DNA of 64,000 nt, taken from contig JBAYTR010000007.1 in NCBI GenBank assembly GCA_041675505.1, positions 154,584 to 218,583 of the forward strand. The letters run 5' to 3'. The position numbers were made by a program, and so were the translations under genes. This document shows positions 27,078-35,169 of the stretch, piece after piece. This DNA is from JAGPCK01 sp041675505. GTDB lineage: Bacteria > Bacteroidota > Bacteroidia > UKL13-3. The first letter of the stretch is position 1, and every line of letters starts with the position of its first letter. Under the pieces are notes generated by a model. It saw only the letters and a program-made list of their open reading frames with translations, was not told where the DNA came from and made no database searches.

Positions 27078-29159
27078 ATGCGGTTAAGTTTGAGCTTACT
27101 TGCATTTACGGGCTTACAAAACACATTATATGCTCAAGACAGTACCAGAACACAATACAGCCAACCCTCGTGGTGGTTTGGTGTGGCCGGTGGTGCCAAC
27201 TTTAACTTCTACAACGGTTCAACACAACAGTTGAACGACAACTTTAAACCACCTGTTGCTTTTCGTGGTGGCGATAAAGTGGGCGTAGGTTTGTTTCTTG
27301 CTCCGCACATTGAATACCGCAATCCGGAATCGTTGTGGGGCTTTATGTTACAAGTAGGGTACGACAGTCGTAAAAGTGCTTTCAGAGAACAAATCTCTCC
27401 ATGCAACTGTCCCGCAGACCTTACAACAAAACTAGCTTACATAAGCGTTGAACCAACTGTACGTTTTAACCCTTCGCTAAATTCAGGTTTCTACATTTAT
27501 GGCGGACCACGTTTTGCTTACAACATTGAAAAATCTTTTGCCTATCAATTAAAAGCCAACCCTGATTATCCTGGTCAGGTGGTAAGTGCTCAAGTAAAAG
27601 GAGATTTAAGCAACGTGAATCAAACACTCCTTTCTATGCAAATCGGAATGGGATATGATATCCCTGTTTCCTCTCCGTACAACCAAAATCAGTATGTACT
27701 TACGCCATTCATTTCTTACCAACCCTACTTTGGTCAATCACCACGTTCTATTGAAACATGGACCGTAAGCACCTTGCGTGCAGGAGCCATTTTCAAATTT
27801 GGAAGAGGTAAAGAAGTAGCTGCAACTGAAGCTATTGTTGCTGTTGCTCCTGTAGTATTATCTGAAGATGCGGCTAAGGCTGCTGAAGATTCAACAAACG
27901 CTGCCAAGTCCTCAGGGGCTGCTACGGCAGGTGCGGTTGGCGCAGCAGGAATGGCCGGTACTGTATTTTCTGTTAATGCACCTAAAAATATTCCGACAGA
28001 GAGACGTGTGAGAGAAACGTTTCCATTGCGTAACTACGTGTTTTTCGATTTAGGTTCAACAAATATTCCCGACAGGTATGTTCTACTTACTAAAAGTCAG
28101 GTGAAAGATTTTAAAGAAGACCAGTTGGAAGTATTTACACCTAAAAAACTGAGCGGTCGTTCAAAAAGACAAATGACCGTTTACTATAATATTTTAAACA
28201 TTCTGGGCGACAGAATGCAGAAAAATCCTTCCTCTACTGTAACGCTGGTGGGTTCTTCAGAACTGGGAGAATCAGATGCCCGTCAAATGTCACAATCCAT
28301 CAAAACCTACCTGGTAGTTATATTCGGAATTGACCCTTCCAGAATTAATGTGGAAGGCAGAAGCAAACCAAAAATTCCTTCTGAAAAAGCAGGTGGTACT
28401 GATGAGTTGGTGTTGCTACGTGAAGGAGACCGCAGAGTTTCCATTGAGAGTTCATCCCCAGAAATGTTGATGGAGTTTCAAAGCGGACCGGATGCTCCCC
28501 TTAAGCCGGTAGTGATAGGTGATGTTCAGGATGCTCCTGTTGAAAGTTATGTAACCCTGAACGCAAAAGGATCAAAAAACGAGTTCACCAGCTGGAACGC
28601 AGAAGTAACCGATGAATCAGGAAAAGTAAAAATATTCGGACCTTACACCAAAGAAACGGTGAGCATACCCGGCAAATCTATACTGGGCGATCGCCCCTCA
28701 GGCAGATACAAAGTAGCTATGGTAGGCAAAACCAAATCGGGCAAAACGGTAACCAAAGACACTACAGTACAAATGGTGTTGTGGAAACCATCTGTGAGCG
28801 AAGAAGGAATGCGCTACAGTGTGTTGTTCGAGTTCAATGAATCAAACGCCAACTCCATTTATGAAAAGTACCTGAATGAAATTGTTGTTCCTAAAATTCA
28901 GGACAACAGCACAATCATTATACATGGTCACACCGATGTGATTGGAAGTGATGAGTACAACCAACAACTATCTTATGCCCGTGCCAACGAAGTGAAAGGA
29001 ATAATTGAAGCCGGACTTGCCAAAAGAGGTAAGAAAGGTGTTCAAATTGATATACACGGATTTGGTGAGGATACAGATGTAACTCCGTTTGAGAACCGCT
29101 ATCCTGAAGAGCGCTTTTATAACAGAACCGTTCTGATTGACATTGTGCCGGCTAAATAA
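27078..29159 (+). CDS. OmpA family outer-membrane protein with N-terminal beta-barrel
   Basis: 693 residues from the ATG at 27078, which gives a clean signal peptide (MRLSLSLLAFTGLQNTLYAQ). Residues ~35-240 form a porin-like beta-barrel (WWFGVAGGANFNFYNG, GFYIYGGPRFAYN). An Ala-rich linker (~250-300) leads to a first OmpA-like unit (YVFFDLGSTNIP...) and then a C-terminal peptidoglycan-binding OmpA domain: SVLFEFNESNANSIYEKYL, HGHTDVIGSDEYNQQLSYARA, NRTVLIDI. It should tie the outer membrane to the cell wall. An in-frame ATG at 27018 would place the hairpin at 27035 inside the gene and spoil the signal peptide. It follows the DUF3494 lipoprotein by 71 bp. Confidence 0.9.
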   Translation: MRLSLSLLAFTGLQNTLYAQDSTRTQYSQPSWWFGVAGGANFNFYNGSTQQLNDNFKPPVAFRGGDKVGVGLFLAPHIEYRNPESLWGFMLQVGYDSRKSAFREQISPCNCPADLTTKLAYISVEPTVRFNPSLNSGFYIYGGPRFAYNIEKSFAYQLKANPDYPGQVVSAQVKGDLSNVNQTLLSMQIGMGYDIPVSSPYNQNQYVLTPFISYQPYFGQSPRSIETWTVSTLRAGAIFKFGRGKEVAATEAIVAVAPVVLSEDAAKAAEDSTNAAKSSGAATAGAVGAAGMAGTVFSVNAPKNIPTERRVRETFPLRNYVFFDLGSTNIPDRYVLLTKSQVKDFKEDQLEVFTPKKLSGRSKRQMTVYYNILNILGDRMQKNPSSTVTLVGSSELGESDARQMSQSIKTYLVVIFGIDPSRINVEGRSKPKIPSEKAGGTDELVLLREGDRRVSIESSSPEMLMEFQSGPDAPLKPVVIGDVQDAPVESYVTLNAKGSKNEFTSWNAEVTDESGKVKIFGPYTKETVSIPGKSILGDRPSGRYKVAMVGKTKSGKTVTKDTTVQMVLWKPSVSEEGMRYSVLFEFNESNANSIYEKYLNEIVVPKIQDNSTIIIHGHTDVIGSDEYNQQLSYARANEVKGIIEAGLAKRGKKGVQIDIHGFGEDTDVTPFENRYPEERFYNRTVLIDIVPAK

Positions 29160-29180
29160 ATAAGGCCCGCAAAAAAATGT

Positions 29181-29217
29181 ATAAAAGACTGTCTGATAAC
29201 CTCAGACAGTCTTTTAT
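29181..29217. terminator. Strong terminator after the OmpA-family gene
   Basis: A perfect 16-bp stem (29181-29196 with 29202-29217), a 5-nt loop and flanking A/T runs. Confidence 0.88.
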
Positions 29218-29273
29218 GCTTAATGCCCGGGTGCACATAACATGAGATTAATGTAACTCTTAACGGGTTAGTT

Positions 29274-29308
29274 GTAACACGCACCTGCCGCATTAGAACA
29301 ACCTTTGT
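29274..29308 (+). promoter_or_regulatory. Shared promoter element, GTAACAC-N20-ACCTTTGT (site 3)
   Basis: GTAACAC at 29274-29280 and ACCTTTGT at 29301-29308, 20 bp apart, ending 30 bp before the ATG at 29339. Both blocks are identical to site 1 although the 20-bp spacers are unrelated. Confidence 0.68.
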
Positions 29309-29338
29309 AAGGTGAAATGTTCACAACTAAACAAGATA

Positions 29339-29791
29339 ATGATGACACAAATAAAAAATCGCTTCTGGAGTATTACTGCAGCTCTGGTAGTTGCCGGTAT
29401 CACCGTAAGCGGCTGTACCAGTCCCTCACAAAAAGTAGAAGATGCCACCGAAAAGGTATATGAGGCAGAGAAAGAACTGGACGAGGCTAACAAGGCTCAT
29501 TTAGAAGACATGGCAGACTACCGCCAGAAAACGGATGAACGCATACGCGCCAACAACCAAAGTGTTGCTGAGTTTAATGCCAGAATTGCCAACGAAAAAA
29601 CAGAGCAAAGACTGGAACACAAAGAAAGAATTGCTGAGCTGGATAAAAAGAATGCTGACATGAAAAAGAAGATGGATGATTATAAAGCTGAAGGAAAAGA
29701 ACAGTGGGAAAATTTTAAAGCAGAGTTTGACCGCGATATGGAAGAATTAGGCAAATCGCTTAAAGACCTTACCGTAAAAAATGTTAAATAA
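29339..29791 (+). CDS. Coiled-coil lipoprotein
   Basis: 150 residues. The N-terminus (MMTQIKNRFWSITAALVVAGITVSGC) is a lipoprotein signal with the acylated Cys at residue 26. Nearly all the rest is a highly charged helix rich in Glu, Lys and Ala (KVEDATEKVYEAEKELDEAN...), predicted coiled coil. I do not assign a family; the shape resembles Lpp-like or YtxH-type envelope spacers. It begins a cluster with two beta-barrel genes. The GTG at 29312 is rejected as start because it abuts the promoter; the second ATG at 29342 is equally possible. Confidence 0.8.
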   Translation: MMTQIKNRFWSITAALVVAGITVSGCTSPSQKVEDATEKVYEAEKELDEANKAHLEDMADYRQKTDERIRANNQSVAEFNARIANEKTEQRLEHKERIAELDKKNADMKKKMDDYKAEGKEQWENFKAEFDRDMEELGKSLKDLTVKNVK

Positions 29792-29829
29792 ACAGAGCCT
29801 CTTAAAAAGTAAAAAACAAAATAAACAAC

Positions 29830-30492
29830 ATGAAAAAGACACTAATTACCTTAACATCGGCCGGCTTAATGTTGGCCAATATTTGTAGTGCGCAGGAAAC
29901 AACTACCACAACCACCACCGATATTCGCGACAAGCCTAAATTCGGTTTAAAAATAGGTGGTAACTACTCCAACGTATACGATGCACAGGGAGAGGCCTTT
30001 GTTGCTGACCCTAAATTCGGATTAGCTGTAGGAGCTTTTCTTACGCTGCCTTTGGGTACCTATATAGGCGTTCAGCCTGAAATACTTTACTCTCAAAAAG
30101 GATTTAAAGCTACCGGAATTTTACTGGGCGATACCTACAAGTTTACACGTACTACAAGTTACATTGATGTACCGGTTTTCTTAGCACTTAAGCCAACCAG
30201 TTTTATCACCGTATTGGTGGGTCCGCAGTATTCTTACCTGGTTAAGCAAAGAGATGTATTTGCCAATACCACTACCAGCATCGCACAGGAAAAAGAATTT
30301 GCTGCTGACAACATTCGTAAGAACATTTTCGGCTTATCTCTGGGAGCTGATATAAACATGGATCACCTGACTGTAGGCGGTCGCTTAGGTTGGGATGTAA
30401 TGACCAACAATGGCGATGGCACATCAACCACACCACGTTACAAAAACAACTGGTACCAGGTAACACTTGGCTACCGTTTTTACAACGACTAA
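29830..30492 (+). CDS. Outer-membrane beta-barrel protein (PorT-like)
   Basis: 220 residues with a signal peptide (MKKTLITLTSAGLMLANICSAQ). The mature protein shows the alternating strands of the OMP_b-brl_2/PorT-like family: KFGLKIGGNYSNVYD, GAFLTLPLGTYIGVQPEILYSQKGFK, VPVFLALKP, LGADINMDHLTVGGRLGWD, and a C-terminal strand WYQVTLGYRFYND. A poly-Thr stretch follows the cleavage site. It lies 38 bp after the coiled-coil lipoprotein, probably on the same transcript. The ligand or role is unknown. Confidence 0.82.
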   Translation: MKKTLITLTSAGLMLANICSAQETTTTTTTDIRDKPKFGLKIGGNYSNVYDAQGEAFVADPKFGLAVGAFLTLPLGTYIGVQPEILYSQKGFKATGILLGDTYKFTRTTSYIDVPVFLALKPTSFITVLVGPQYSYLVKQRDVFANTTTSIAQEKEFAADNIRKNIFGLSLGADINMDHLTVGGRLGWDVMTNNGDGTSTTPRYKNNWYQVTLGYRFYND

Positions 30493-30506
30493 TCTTTAAA
30501 AAACAC

Positions 30507-30539
30507 AGCGGTTTATTGTGCTCTGTACAATAAACCGCT
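30507..30539. other. Intergenic hairpin between two beta-barrel genes
   Basis: AGCGGTTTATTGT (30507-30519) pairs perfectly with 30527-30539 across a 7-nt loop. There is no T-run, so an mRNA processing or stability structure is as likely as a terminator. Confidence 0.6.
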
Positions 30540-30567
30540 ACAATAAATTTACCCTAACAACCACAAC

Positions 30568-31134
30568 ATGAAATTACAAAAATTTACCACAACATTAGCA
30601 TTAGTATGCATCAGCAGTATGCTGTTTGCGCAAAACACAACTTCTGAAAAGTATGGCCAAACGGTTAACATTGGCGTAGGCCTGGGCTACTACGGATACT
30701 TAAACCGGTCAATTCCCGTGTTTAATCTTAACTACGAATTTGACGTAGCACCAAACTTTACACTGGCTCCTTTTATTGGCTTGTTTACCCACAGCAATGA
30801 GTATTACTGGGGAAATAACAACACACCTTACCAATACTATACTTACAGGGAAACCGTAATTCCGATAGGCGTAAAAGGAATGTATTACTTTGATGATTTG
30901 ATTAAAGCCAATTCAAAATGGGATACTTATCTGGGCGGCTCTTTGGGATTCGCTCTGGTTAACTCACACTGGGATGACGGTTATAACGGTGATAAAAACT
31001 ATTACCGTGGCCCAAGACCTATTGTATTGGACATCCATCTGGGTGCCGAATACCATATTAACAACCGGGTAGGACTCATACTCGATCTTTCCAGCGGAGT
31101 ATCCAGTATTGGTGTGGCCATTCACGGTAAATAA
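30568..31134 (+). CDS. Small outer-membrane beta-barrel protein
   Basis: 188 residues with signal peptide MKLQKFTTTLALVCISSMLFAQ. The mature part alternates aromatic amphipathic strands: VNIGVGLGYYGYL, VFNLNYEFDVAPNFTLAPFIGLFTH, VIPIGVKGMYYF, TYLGGSLGFALV, LDIHLGAEYHINNRVGLILDLSSG. This matches small eight-strand OMP barrels of Bacteroidota. The loop YYWGNNNTPYQYYTYR is Tyr/Asn rich. It is followed after 2 bp by the lmo0937-like gene. No specific function can be given. Confidence 0.8.
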   Translation: MKLQKFTTTLALVCISSMLFAQNTTSEKYGQTVNIGVGLGYYGYLNRSIPVFNLNYEFDVAPNFTLAPFIGLFTHSNEYYWGNNNTPYQYYTYRETVIPIGVKGMYYFDDLIKANSKWDTYLGGSLGFALVNSHWDDGYNGDKNYYRGPRPIVLDIHLGAEYHINNRVGLILDLSSGVSSIGVAIHGK

Positions 31135-31136
31135 TC

Positions 31137-31292
31137 ATGAACAACACACTTTATACCATCGCTGTAATTTTAGTCATCTTCTGGGCCATCGGTTTCCTTG
31201 GCTTTCATGTTGACGGACTTATACACCTGCTGCTGGTAGTTGCTGTAATAGCAGTACTGCTTCGAATTATACGCGGAGCAAAACCACTATAA
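31137..31292 (+). CDS. lmo0937-family small membrane protein
   Basis: A 51-residue protein starting 2 bp after the preceding stop. Its sequence, MNNTLYTIAVILVIFWAIGF then a short loop and LIHLLLVVAVIAVLLRIIRG, has two hydrophobic helices and the LYTIAVIL..W..GF and IH.LLV.AV.. patterns of the lmo0937 family. The family is widespread next to stress genes and its function is unknown. A terminator follows, so it is the last gene of the lipoprotein and beta-barrel unit. Confidence 0.85.
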   Translation: MNNTLYTIAVILVIFWAIGFLGFHVDGLIHLLLVVAVIAVLLRIIRGAKPL

Positions 31293-31307
31293 TTAAATTA
31301 TCACATC

Positions 31308-31342
31308 AAAAGCCCGTGAGCCCATCAGTTCACGGGCTTTTT
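31308..31342. terminator. Terminator after the lmo0937-like gene
   Basis: AAAAGCCCGTGA (31308-31319) pairs with TCACGGGCTTTT (31330-31341) around a 10-nt loop, followed by T. Confidence 0.85.
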
Positions 31343-31417
31343 CACGTAAACCGGTACGGATGAACAATAAGCCTGTTTCTGAAATGTGTGAATAATGTAA
31401 GCATCTGCCTCTTTTAT

Positions 31418-31451
31418 GTAACAATACAGAGAAAAGAAAGCCTACCTTCAC
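31418..31451 (+). promoter_or_regulatory. Possible weak copy of the shared promoter, GTAACAA-N19-ACCTTCAC (site 5)
   Basis: GTAACAA at 31418-31424 and ACCTTCAC at 31444-31451 resemble the other four sites, but the spacer is 19 bp, the second block has two mismatches and the ATG is 57 bp away. Confidence 0.35.
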
Positions 31452-31508
31452 CGCTAGGTAAGTTTTGCGGAGCTCATTCGCAACAAACGTGTTCTTAAAG
31501 TTAATCAA

Positions 31509-31856
31509 ATGGTGAATGAAACCTCAGAGTTAGAAAAATCAGCAATACATATTGTTGTTGAAATTATTGAATACATGCCTAAGGCGGTAGTGAGCAAAAC
31601 CATTATAAAAAAAATAACCGGTAATGTAACTGTATCATCGTTTGATGCCGGAGAAGAGATGGCCGAAAAGCTTTCTCCGTTTGATACCTATATTCAGATT
31701 ATTGACGGTGCGGCTCAACTCACCATTGACAAAAAAATGTTCAACCTTAAGCTGGGTGATGGAATAATTATTCCGGCACATGCCAGGCATCGCTTTGATG
31801 CTGCAGAGCAATTTAAAATGGTTTCTACTGTAATTAAAAGCGGGTATGAAGAATAA
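31509..31856 (+). CDS. Cupin-domain protein
   Basis: 115 residues forming one small cupin barrel: VSSFDAGEEMAEKLSPFDTYIQIIDGAAQLTIDKKMFNLKLGDGIIIPAHARHRFDA. The G(X)5HXH...E motif is partly degenerate (the HXH site reads EKLSPFD), but the second motif G-D-G-I-I-I-P-A-H-A-R-H is good. Such stand-alone cupins bind small ligands or are stress proteins; no substrate can be named. It is followed 87 bp later by an AraC-type regulator, and the two may be functionally linked. Confidence 0.8.
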   Translation: MVNETSELEKSAIHIVVEIIEYMPKAVVSKTIIKKITGNVTVSSFDAGEEMAEKLSPFDTYIQIIDGAAQLTIDKKMFNLKLGDGIIIPAHARHRFDAAEQFKMVSTVIKSGYEE

Positions 31857-31943
31857 GAAGTTCCTGAAGCAAAACGCGTAAGGCTATATTAAAACACATC
31901 TGGAATAAAACTGCTCGTTTATTTGGGCTTTAGATTCAATAAA

Positions 31944-32504
31944 ATGAAACTCTACATCAAGTACATGGTTAGCCTTCGTTGTAAAATGATGGTAAAGGAA
32001 GAGTTAAAAAGACTCGGATTACACTATGTGGTAGTGGAGTTGGGTATGGTGGAAATTCTGGAAGACATTACACCGGAACAACACAATCAGCTTAAAATAA
32101 ATCTGCTCAAGTCGGGCCTGGAACTGCTGGACGACAAAAAAAGCATACTCATTGAAAAAATTAAAAACGTAATTACCGAAATGATTCATTACAATGATGA
32201 ATTACCCAAAGTAAACTACTCCGAATACATCAGCCAGATCTTACAATACGACTACACCTACCTCTCGAATGTTTTTTCAGAAGTAAAAGGTATAACCATA
32301 CAGCAATTCATTATCATCAATAAAATTGAACGGGTAAAGGAATTGTTGTTGTATGATGAGCTGAGCCTCACCGAAATTGCTTACAAACTACATTACAGCA
32401 GTGTGGGGCACCTCTCCAACCAGTTTAAGAAGATTACCGGGCTCTCTCCCACCTACTTTAAACTTTTGGGCAAAAGGCGTAAAAGCAACCTCGAAAACGT
32501 GTGA
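31944..32504 (+). CDS. AraC family transcriptional regulator
   Basis: 186 residues. The C-terminal ~100 residues are an AraC two-helix-turn-helix domain: YSEYISQILQYDYTYLSNVFSEVKGITIQQFIIINKIERVKELL, then LSLTEIAYKLHYSSVGHLSNQFKKITGLSPTYFK. The short N-terminal region (about 75 residues) has no cupin-type sensor fold that I recognise. The start at ATG 31944 is preferred over a TTG at 31923. It lies amid envelope-stress genes, and could act on the shared GTAAC-type promoters, which is inference. Confidence 0.9.
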   Translation: MKLYIKYMVSLRCKMMVKEELKRLGLHYVVVELGMVEILEDITPEQHNQLKINLLKSGLELLDDKKSILIEKIKNVITEMIHYNDELPKVNYSEYISQILQYDYTYLSNVFSEVKGITIQQFIIINKIERVKELLLYDELSLTEIAYKLHYSSVGHLSNQFKKITGLSPTYFKLLGKRRKSNLENV

Positions 32505-32530
32505 TTTATGCAAGTTGTTTTTAAAAGAGT

Positions 32531-32565
32531 GTAAAGCATCCAGCCGTGTTTGTAACCATCTTTGT
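32531..32565 (+). promoter_or_regulatory. Shared promoter element, GTAAAGC-N20-ATCTTTGT (site 4)
   Basis: GTAAAGC at 32531-32537 and ATCTTTGT at 32558-32565, 20 bp apart, ending 35 bp before the ATG at 32601. Confidence 0.58.
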
Positions 32566-32600
32566 ATAGTAATAATTTTATTACATAAACATACAACACG

Positions 32601-32831
32601 ATGGATTTAAACCAAAACAAGAACGGTGAGACTTTTAAGATCATCGGCAACTGGGAAACCCAGTCAATGCAATTGAAAAAAGAATTCATTCAACTTACAG
32701 ATTCAGATCTCAAATTCGAAACGGGTAAGGAAATTGATTTGCTTACACGCATGGAAAACAAGCTGAATAAAACCAGAGAAGAAATAATCAACATCATTAA
32801 AAAAGTACAACCAACCAAGGTTGCTTTTTAA
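32601..32831 (+). CDS. CsbD-like general stress protein
   Basis: 76 residues. The pattern NWETQSMQLKKEFIQLTDSDLKFETGKEIDLLTRMENKLNKTREEI aligns with CsbD proteins (NWxxxxxKLKxxFxxLTDdDLxyxxGKExELlxRLqxklgKTrEE). CsbD is a small helical cytoplasmic stress protein of unknown biochemical activity, induced by sigma-B in Bacillus. Here it has its own GTAAA-N20-ATCTTTGT promoter and a terminator-like hairpin after it. Confidence 0.85.
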   Translation: MDLNQNKNGETFKIIGNWETQSMQLKKEFIQLTDSDLKFETGKEIDLLTRMENKLNKTREEIINIIKKVQPTKVAF

Positions 32832-32880
32832 ACACCCAGCAAAGCAAATTATTCATATTTTGGTAAGTTTAGTGTAATCC

Positions 32881-32909
32881 GGAGCAGGTTTAAACGCCTG
32901 TTCCCTTTT
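32881..32909 (+). terminator. Hairpin after csbD-like gene
   Basis: GGAGCAGG (32881-32888) pairs with CCTGTTCC (32897-32904), one G-T pair, followed by CTTTT. A moderate terminator. Confidence 0.55.
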
Positions 32910-32998
32910 ACAATTTTAACATTACGCAAAAAACAGTTTGTTCAGCAACAACATAAATTATCCGGAAATCTCCGGCACACAAATAAACAAAATCAAAA

Positions 32999-33271
32999 AT
33001 GGAAAATTCAAATGACACAGGAAAGCTGATTGGAGCTTTACTTATGGGCCTGATTGCCGGTGCTGCTATCGGTGTATTATTCGCCCCTGACAAAGGAAGC
33101 AAAACCCGCAGCAAACTGATGAGCGGTGCAAAGGACCTTGCTGAAGATTTACAGGATAAACTGAGAGAAGAAGCAGTGGCATTACGTCACAAAGCGGAAG
33201 AACTGGAAGAACTGGCCAAAGAAAAAATAAACGACTTAACCAATAACGCTAAACAAAAGCAAACGGTTTAG
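32999..33271 (+). CDS. YtxH-domain protein
   Basis: 90 residues. One N-terminal membrane helix (LIGALLMGLIAGAAIGVLFAPDKGSKTRSK) carries the YtxH signature G..AG..iG.LfAP..G...R. The remainder is a charged helix (EDLQDKLREEAVALRHKAEELEELAKEKIN), likely coiled coil. YtxH proteins are small stress-induced envelope proteins of unknown mechanism. A terminator follows. The holin-like gene downstream completes a typical Bacteroidota grouping. Confidence 0.9.
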   Translation: MENSNDTGKLIGALLMGLIAGAAIGVLFAPDKGSKTRSKLMSGAKDLAEDLQDKLREEAVALRHKAEELEELAKEKINDLTNNAKQKQTV

Positions 33272-33280
33272 TTCCATAAT

Positions 33281-33320
33281 GCAAACAGATAATACCATTT
33301 CTGTTTGCTTTTTCTTTTTT
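33281..33320. terminator. Terminator after the YtxH gene
   Basis: GCAAACAGA (33281-33289) pairs with TCTGTTTGC (33300-33308), then a T-rich run. Confidence 0.75.
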
Positions 33321-33345
33321 AAATCACCCTACTTAATAAACAGAT

Positions 33346-33687
33346 ATGCTGGAATATGAAAAACTAGAGCCCCTTACTGACGGTCTTAAGGCCTACATCA
33401 AAACAAATGTAGAGCTCATAAAACTGGAAATGGTAGAACGCATTTCGGTTGTAGGATCGGGTTTAATTGCTACGCTGGCAATTGTTATTGCCGTAGCTTT
33501 TTCTATGCTTTTCATCAGCCTGTCTGCTGCCTTTTACCTTTCTGCCCGCTTTGGTAACAGCTATATCGGCTTTGCGCTGGTGGGCGGCTTTTACCTGCTG
33601 GTGGGGGTCTTGCTTTTAGCTGCCGGAAAAGGACTTATTGAGCGACCCATGCGCGATAAAATTATCGAAAAAATCCTTAGCCGCTAA
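33346..33687 (+). CDS. Phage-holin-superfamily (PF07332-type) membrane protein
   Basis: 113 residues with a basic/acidic N-terminal helix (LKAYIKTNVELIKLEMVERIS) and two strong transmembrane helices (GLIATLAIVIAVAFSMLFIS and FALVGGFYLLVGVLLLAAG). This is the arrangement of the putative actinobacterial-holin/YqjE family, which is usually chromosomal and not lytic. It starts an operon with the next gene, 5 bp downstream, and then the GH130 gene. The function is unknown; envelope stress is suggested by neighbours. Confidence 0.8.
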   Translation: MLEYEKLEPLTDGLKAYIKTNVELIKLEMVERISVVGSGLIATLAIVIAVAFSMLFISLSAAFYLSARFGNSYIGFALVGGFYLLVGVLLLAAGKGLIERPMRDKIIEKILSR

Positions 33688-33692
33688 GCCTT

Positions 33693-34097
33693 ATGAAAAC
33701 AAATGAAATAGATAGTCACACGGAACTGGTGTTGCAAATCATTTACCTGCGCGAGGTAAAACAAGAGCAGGAAGCTGAACTTAAAAAAGAAATAAGTGAG
33801 TTTGTTTACTCCCTCTCTCCGGTATCCATTTTCAAAAACTCACTCAAGGAGTTGGTAGCCGATAAAACCATGCAACAAAACCTGGCACGCGTGGGCGTGA
33901 AGGTGGGCATAAGCTTTATCATTCAAAAAATAATCCGCAAAAACAGTTTGGTAAGCGGGTTGCTAAGTGCCGTAGTTACTGAAAAACTATCCACCGTGCT
34001 TACCGGAAATAACCTCTCGGCCATAGTGACCGGCATAGGTAAACTATTCACCTCACCTCCACTGGAAAAAGAAGAGGAAACGGTGTTGCATGATTGA
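33693..34097 (+). CDS. Uncharacterised protein of the holin/YtxH cluster
   Basis: 134 residues. I do not recognise a named domain. The N-terminus is charged (IYLREVKQEQEAELKKEISEF), followed by a stretch with two weakly hydrophobic, Gly/Val-rich segments (ARVGVKVGISFIIQKIIRKNSLVSGLLSAVV). Genes of this kind commonly follow the holin-superfamily gene in Bacteroidota. It overlaps the GH130 start by 8 bp, so translation is probably coupled. Confidence 0.7.
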   Translation: MKTNEIDSHTELVLQIIYLREVKQEQEAELKKEISEFVYSLSPVSIFKNSLKELVADKTMQQNLARVGVKVGISFIIQKIIRKNSLVSGLLSAVVTEKLSTVLTGNNLSAIVTGIGKLFTSPPLEKEEETVLHD

Positions 34098-35169
34098 CGT
34101 AAAAAGAGAAGGCATACTGTTAACCAAAACAGATCTCGCATTTGAAAATGAGGCTGTACTAAACCCGGCTGTCTATCAGGATGGAAATACACTCCACCTC
34201 TTTTATCGGGCGGTGAGAAAAGGAAATTATTCCACCATAGGTTACTGCCGCCTCGAAGGACCGTTAACGGTGGTGGAAAGAAGCAGTACACCTTTAATCA
34301 GCCCCAATTACAACTACGAAGCACACGGTGTGGAAGACCCGCGTATAGTGAAGATTGATGAGCTTTACTTTCTCAGCTTCACTTCCTATGACGGGGTAAA
34401 TGCCTTGGGCGCATTGGCTACTTCTACTGATTTGAAAAATTTTGAACGGCACGGTATCATCGTTCCGCAGTTATCTTACGAAGAGTTTAAACGTTTGGCT
34501 GAATGCAGCGGACCACTCAATGAAAAATACGAACGTTTTCACGTACACAACAATGTTATAAACAACCCCGATAAAAAAATGTTGCTGTGGGATAAGAACC
34601 TGATCTTTTTCCCCCGACTCATTAACGGCAGATTGTTTTTCTTTCACCGCATAAGACCAGATATACAGCTTGCGTCTGTAAACAACATTAAAGAGCTTAC
34701 AAAAGAATTTTGGGAAGACTACCTGCTGCACATTGATAAAAACATTGCCCTTAGTTCCAAACATGATTTTGAAGCAAGTTACATTGGTGGCGGATGCCCG
34801 CCTGTTGAAACAGAACAGGGTTGGCTGATAGTTTACCACGGTGTACACGACACCATTTCGGGCTACGTATATTCTGCAGGTGTCGCCTTGTTGAATCTGG
34901 AGAACCCGTTAATAGAAATTGCGCGCTTGCCCTATCCCCTGTTTAAACCTGAACTGGAATGGGAGTTAAAAGGAGACGTTAACAATGTGGTTTTTCCAAC
35001 CGGCACCGCTTTGTTTGATGAAAGACTGTACATCTACTACGGTGCTGCTGATAAGCGTATAGCTTGTGTTTCGGTAAATTTAAAAGCCCTCATTACTGAG
35101 TTACTTAATTATAGCAAAAAGGATGATGAACGAAGCAACATTACACAGCAACCCGGAATGGCTGTATAA
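34090..35169 (+). CDS. Glycoside hydrolase family 130 protein (beta-mannoside phosphorylase-like)
   Basis: 359 residues forming a five-bladed beta-propeller. GH130 hallmarks: N-terminal NEAVLNPAVYQDGNTLHLFYRAV, the catalytic-acid motif GVEDPRIVKID, and the C-terminal GGGCPPVETEQGWLIVYHG and PTGTALFDERLYIYYGAAD. GH130 enzymes phosphorolyse or hydrolyse beta-mannosides. No signal peptide is present, so it acts in the cytoplasm. It overlaps the next gene by 47 bp. Pairing with a glycosyltransferase suggests both work on the same mannose-containing glycan, in either direction; that is inference. Confidence 0.88.
   Translation: MIDVKREGILLTKTDLAFENEAVLNPAVYQDGNTLHLFYRAVRKGNYSTIGYCRLEGPLTVVERSSTPLISPNYNYEAHGVEDPRIVKIDELYFLSFTSYDGVNALGALATSTDLKNFERHGIIVPQLSYEEFKRLAECSGPLNEKYERFHVHNNVINNPDKKMLLWDKNLIFFPRLINGRLFFFHRIRPDIQLASVNNIKELTKEFWEDYLLHIDKNIALSSKHDFEASYIGGGCPPVETEQGWLIVYHGVHDTISGYVYSAGVALLNLENPLIEIARLPYPLFKPELEWELKGDVNNVVFPTGTALFDERLYIYYGAADKRIACVSVNLKALITELLNYSKKDDERSNITQQPGMAV

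Noticed and set aside
33346..33687. Holin-like gene as evidence of a prophage
   Set aside because: No capsid, tail, terminase or lysin genes are near; the family is chromosomal and sits with YtxH and CsbD stress genes.
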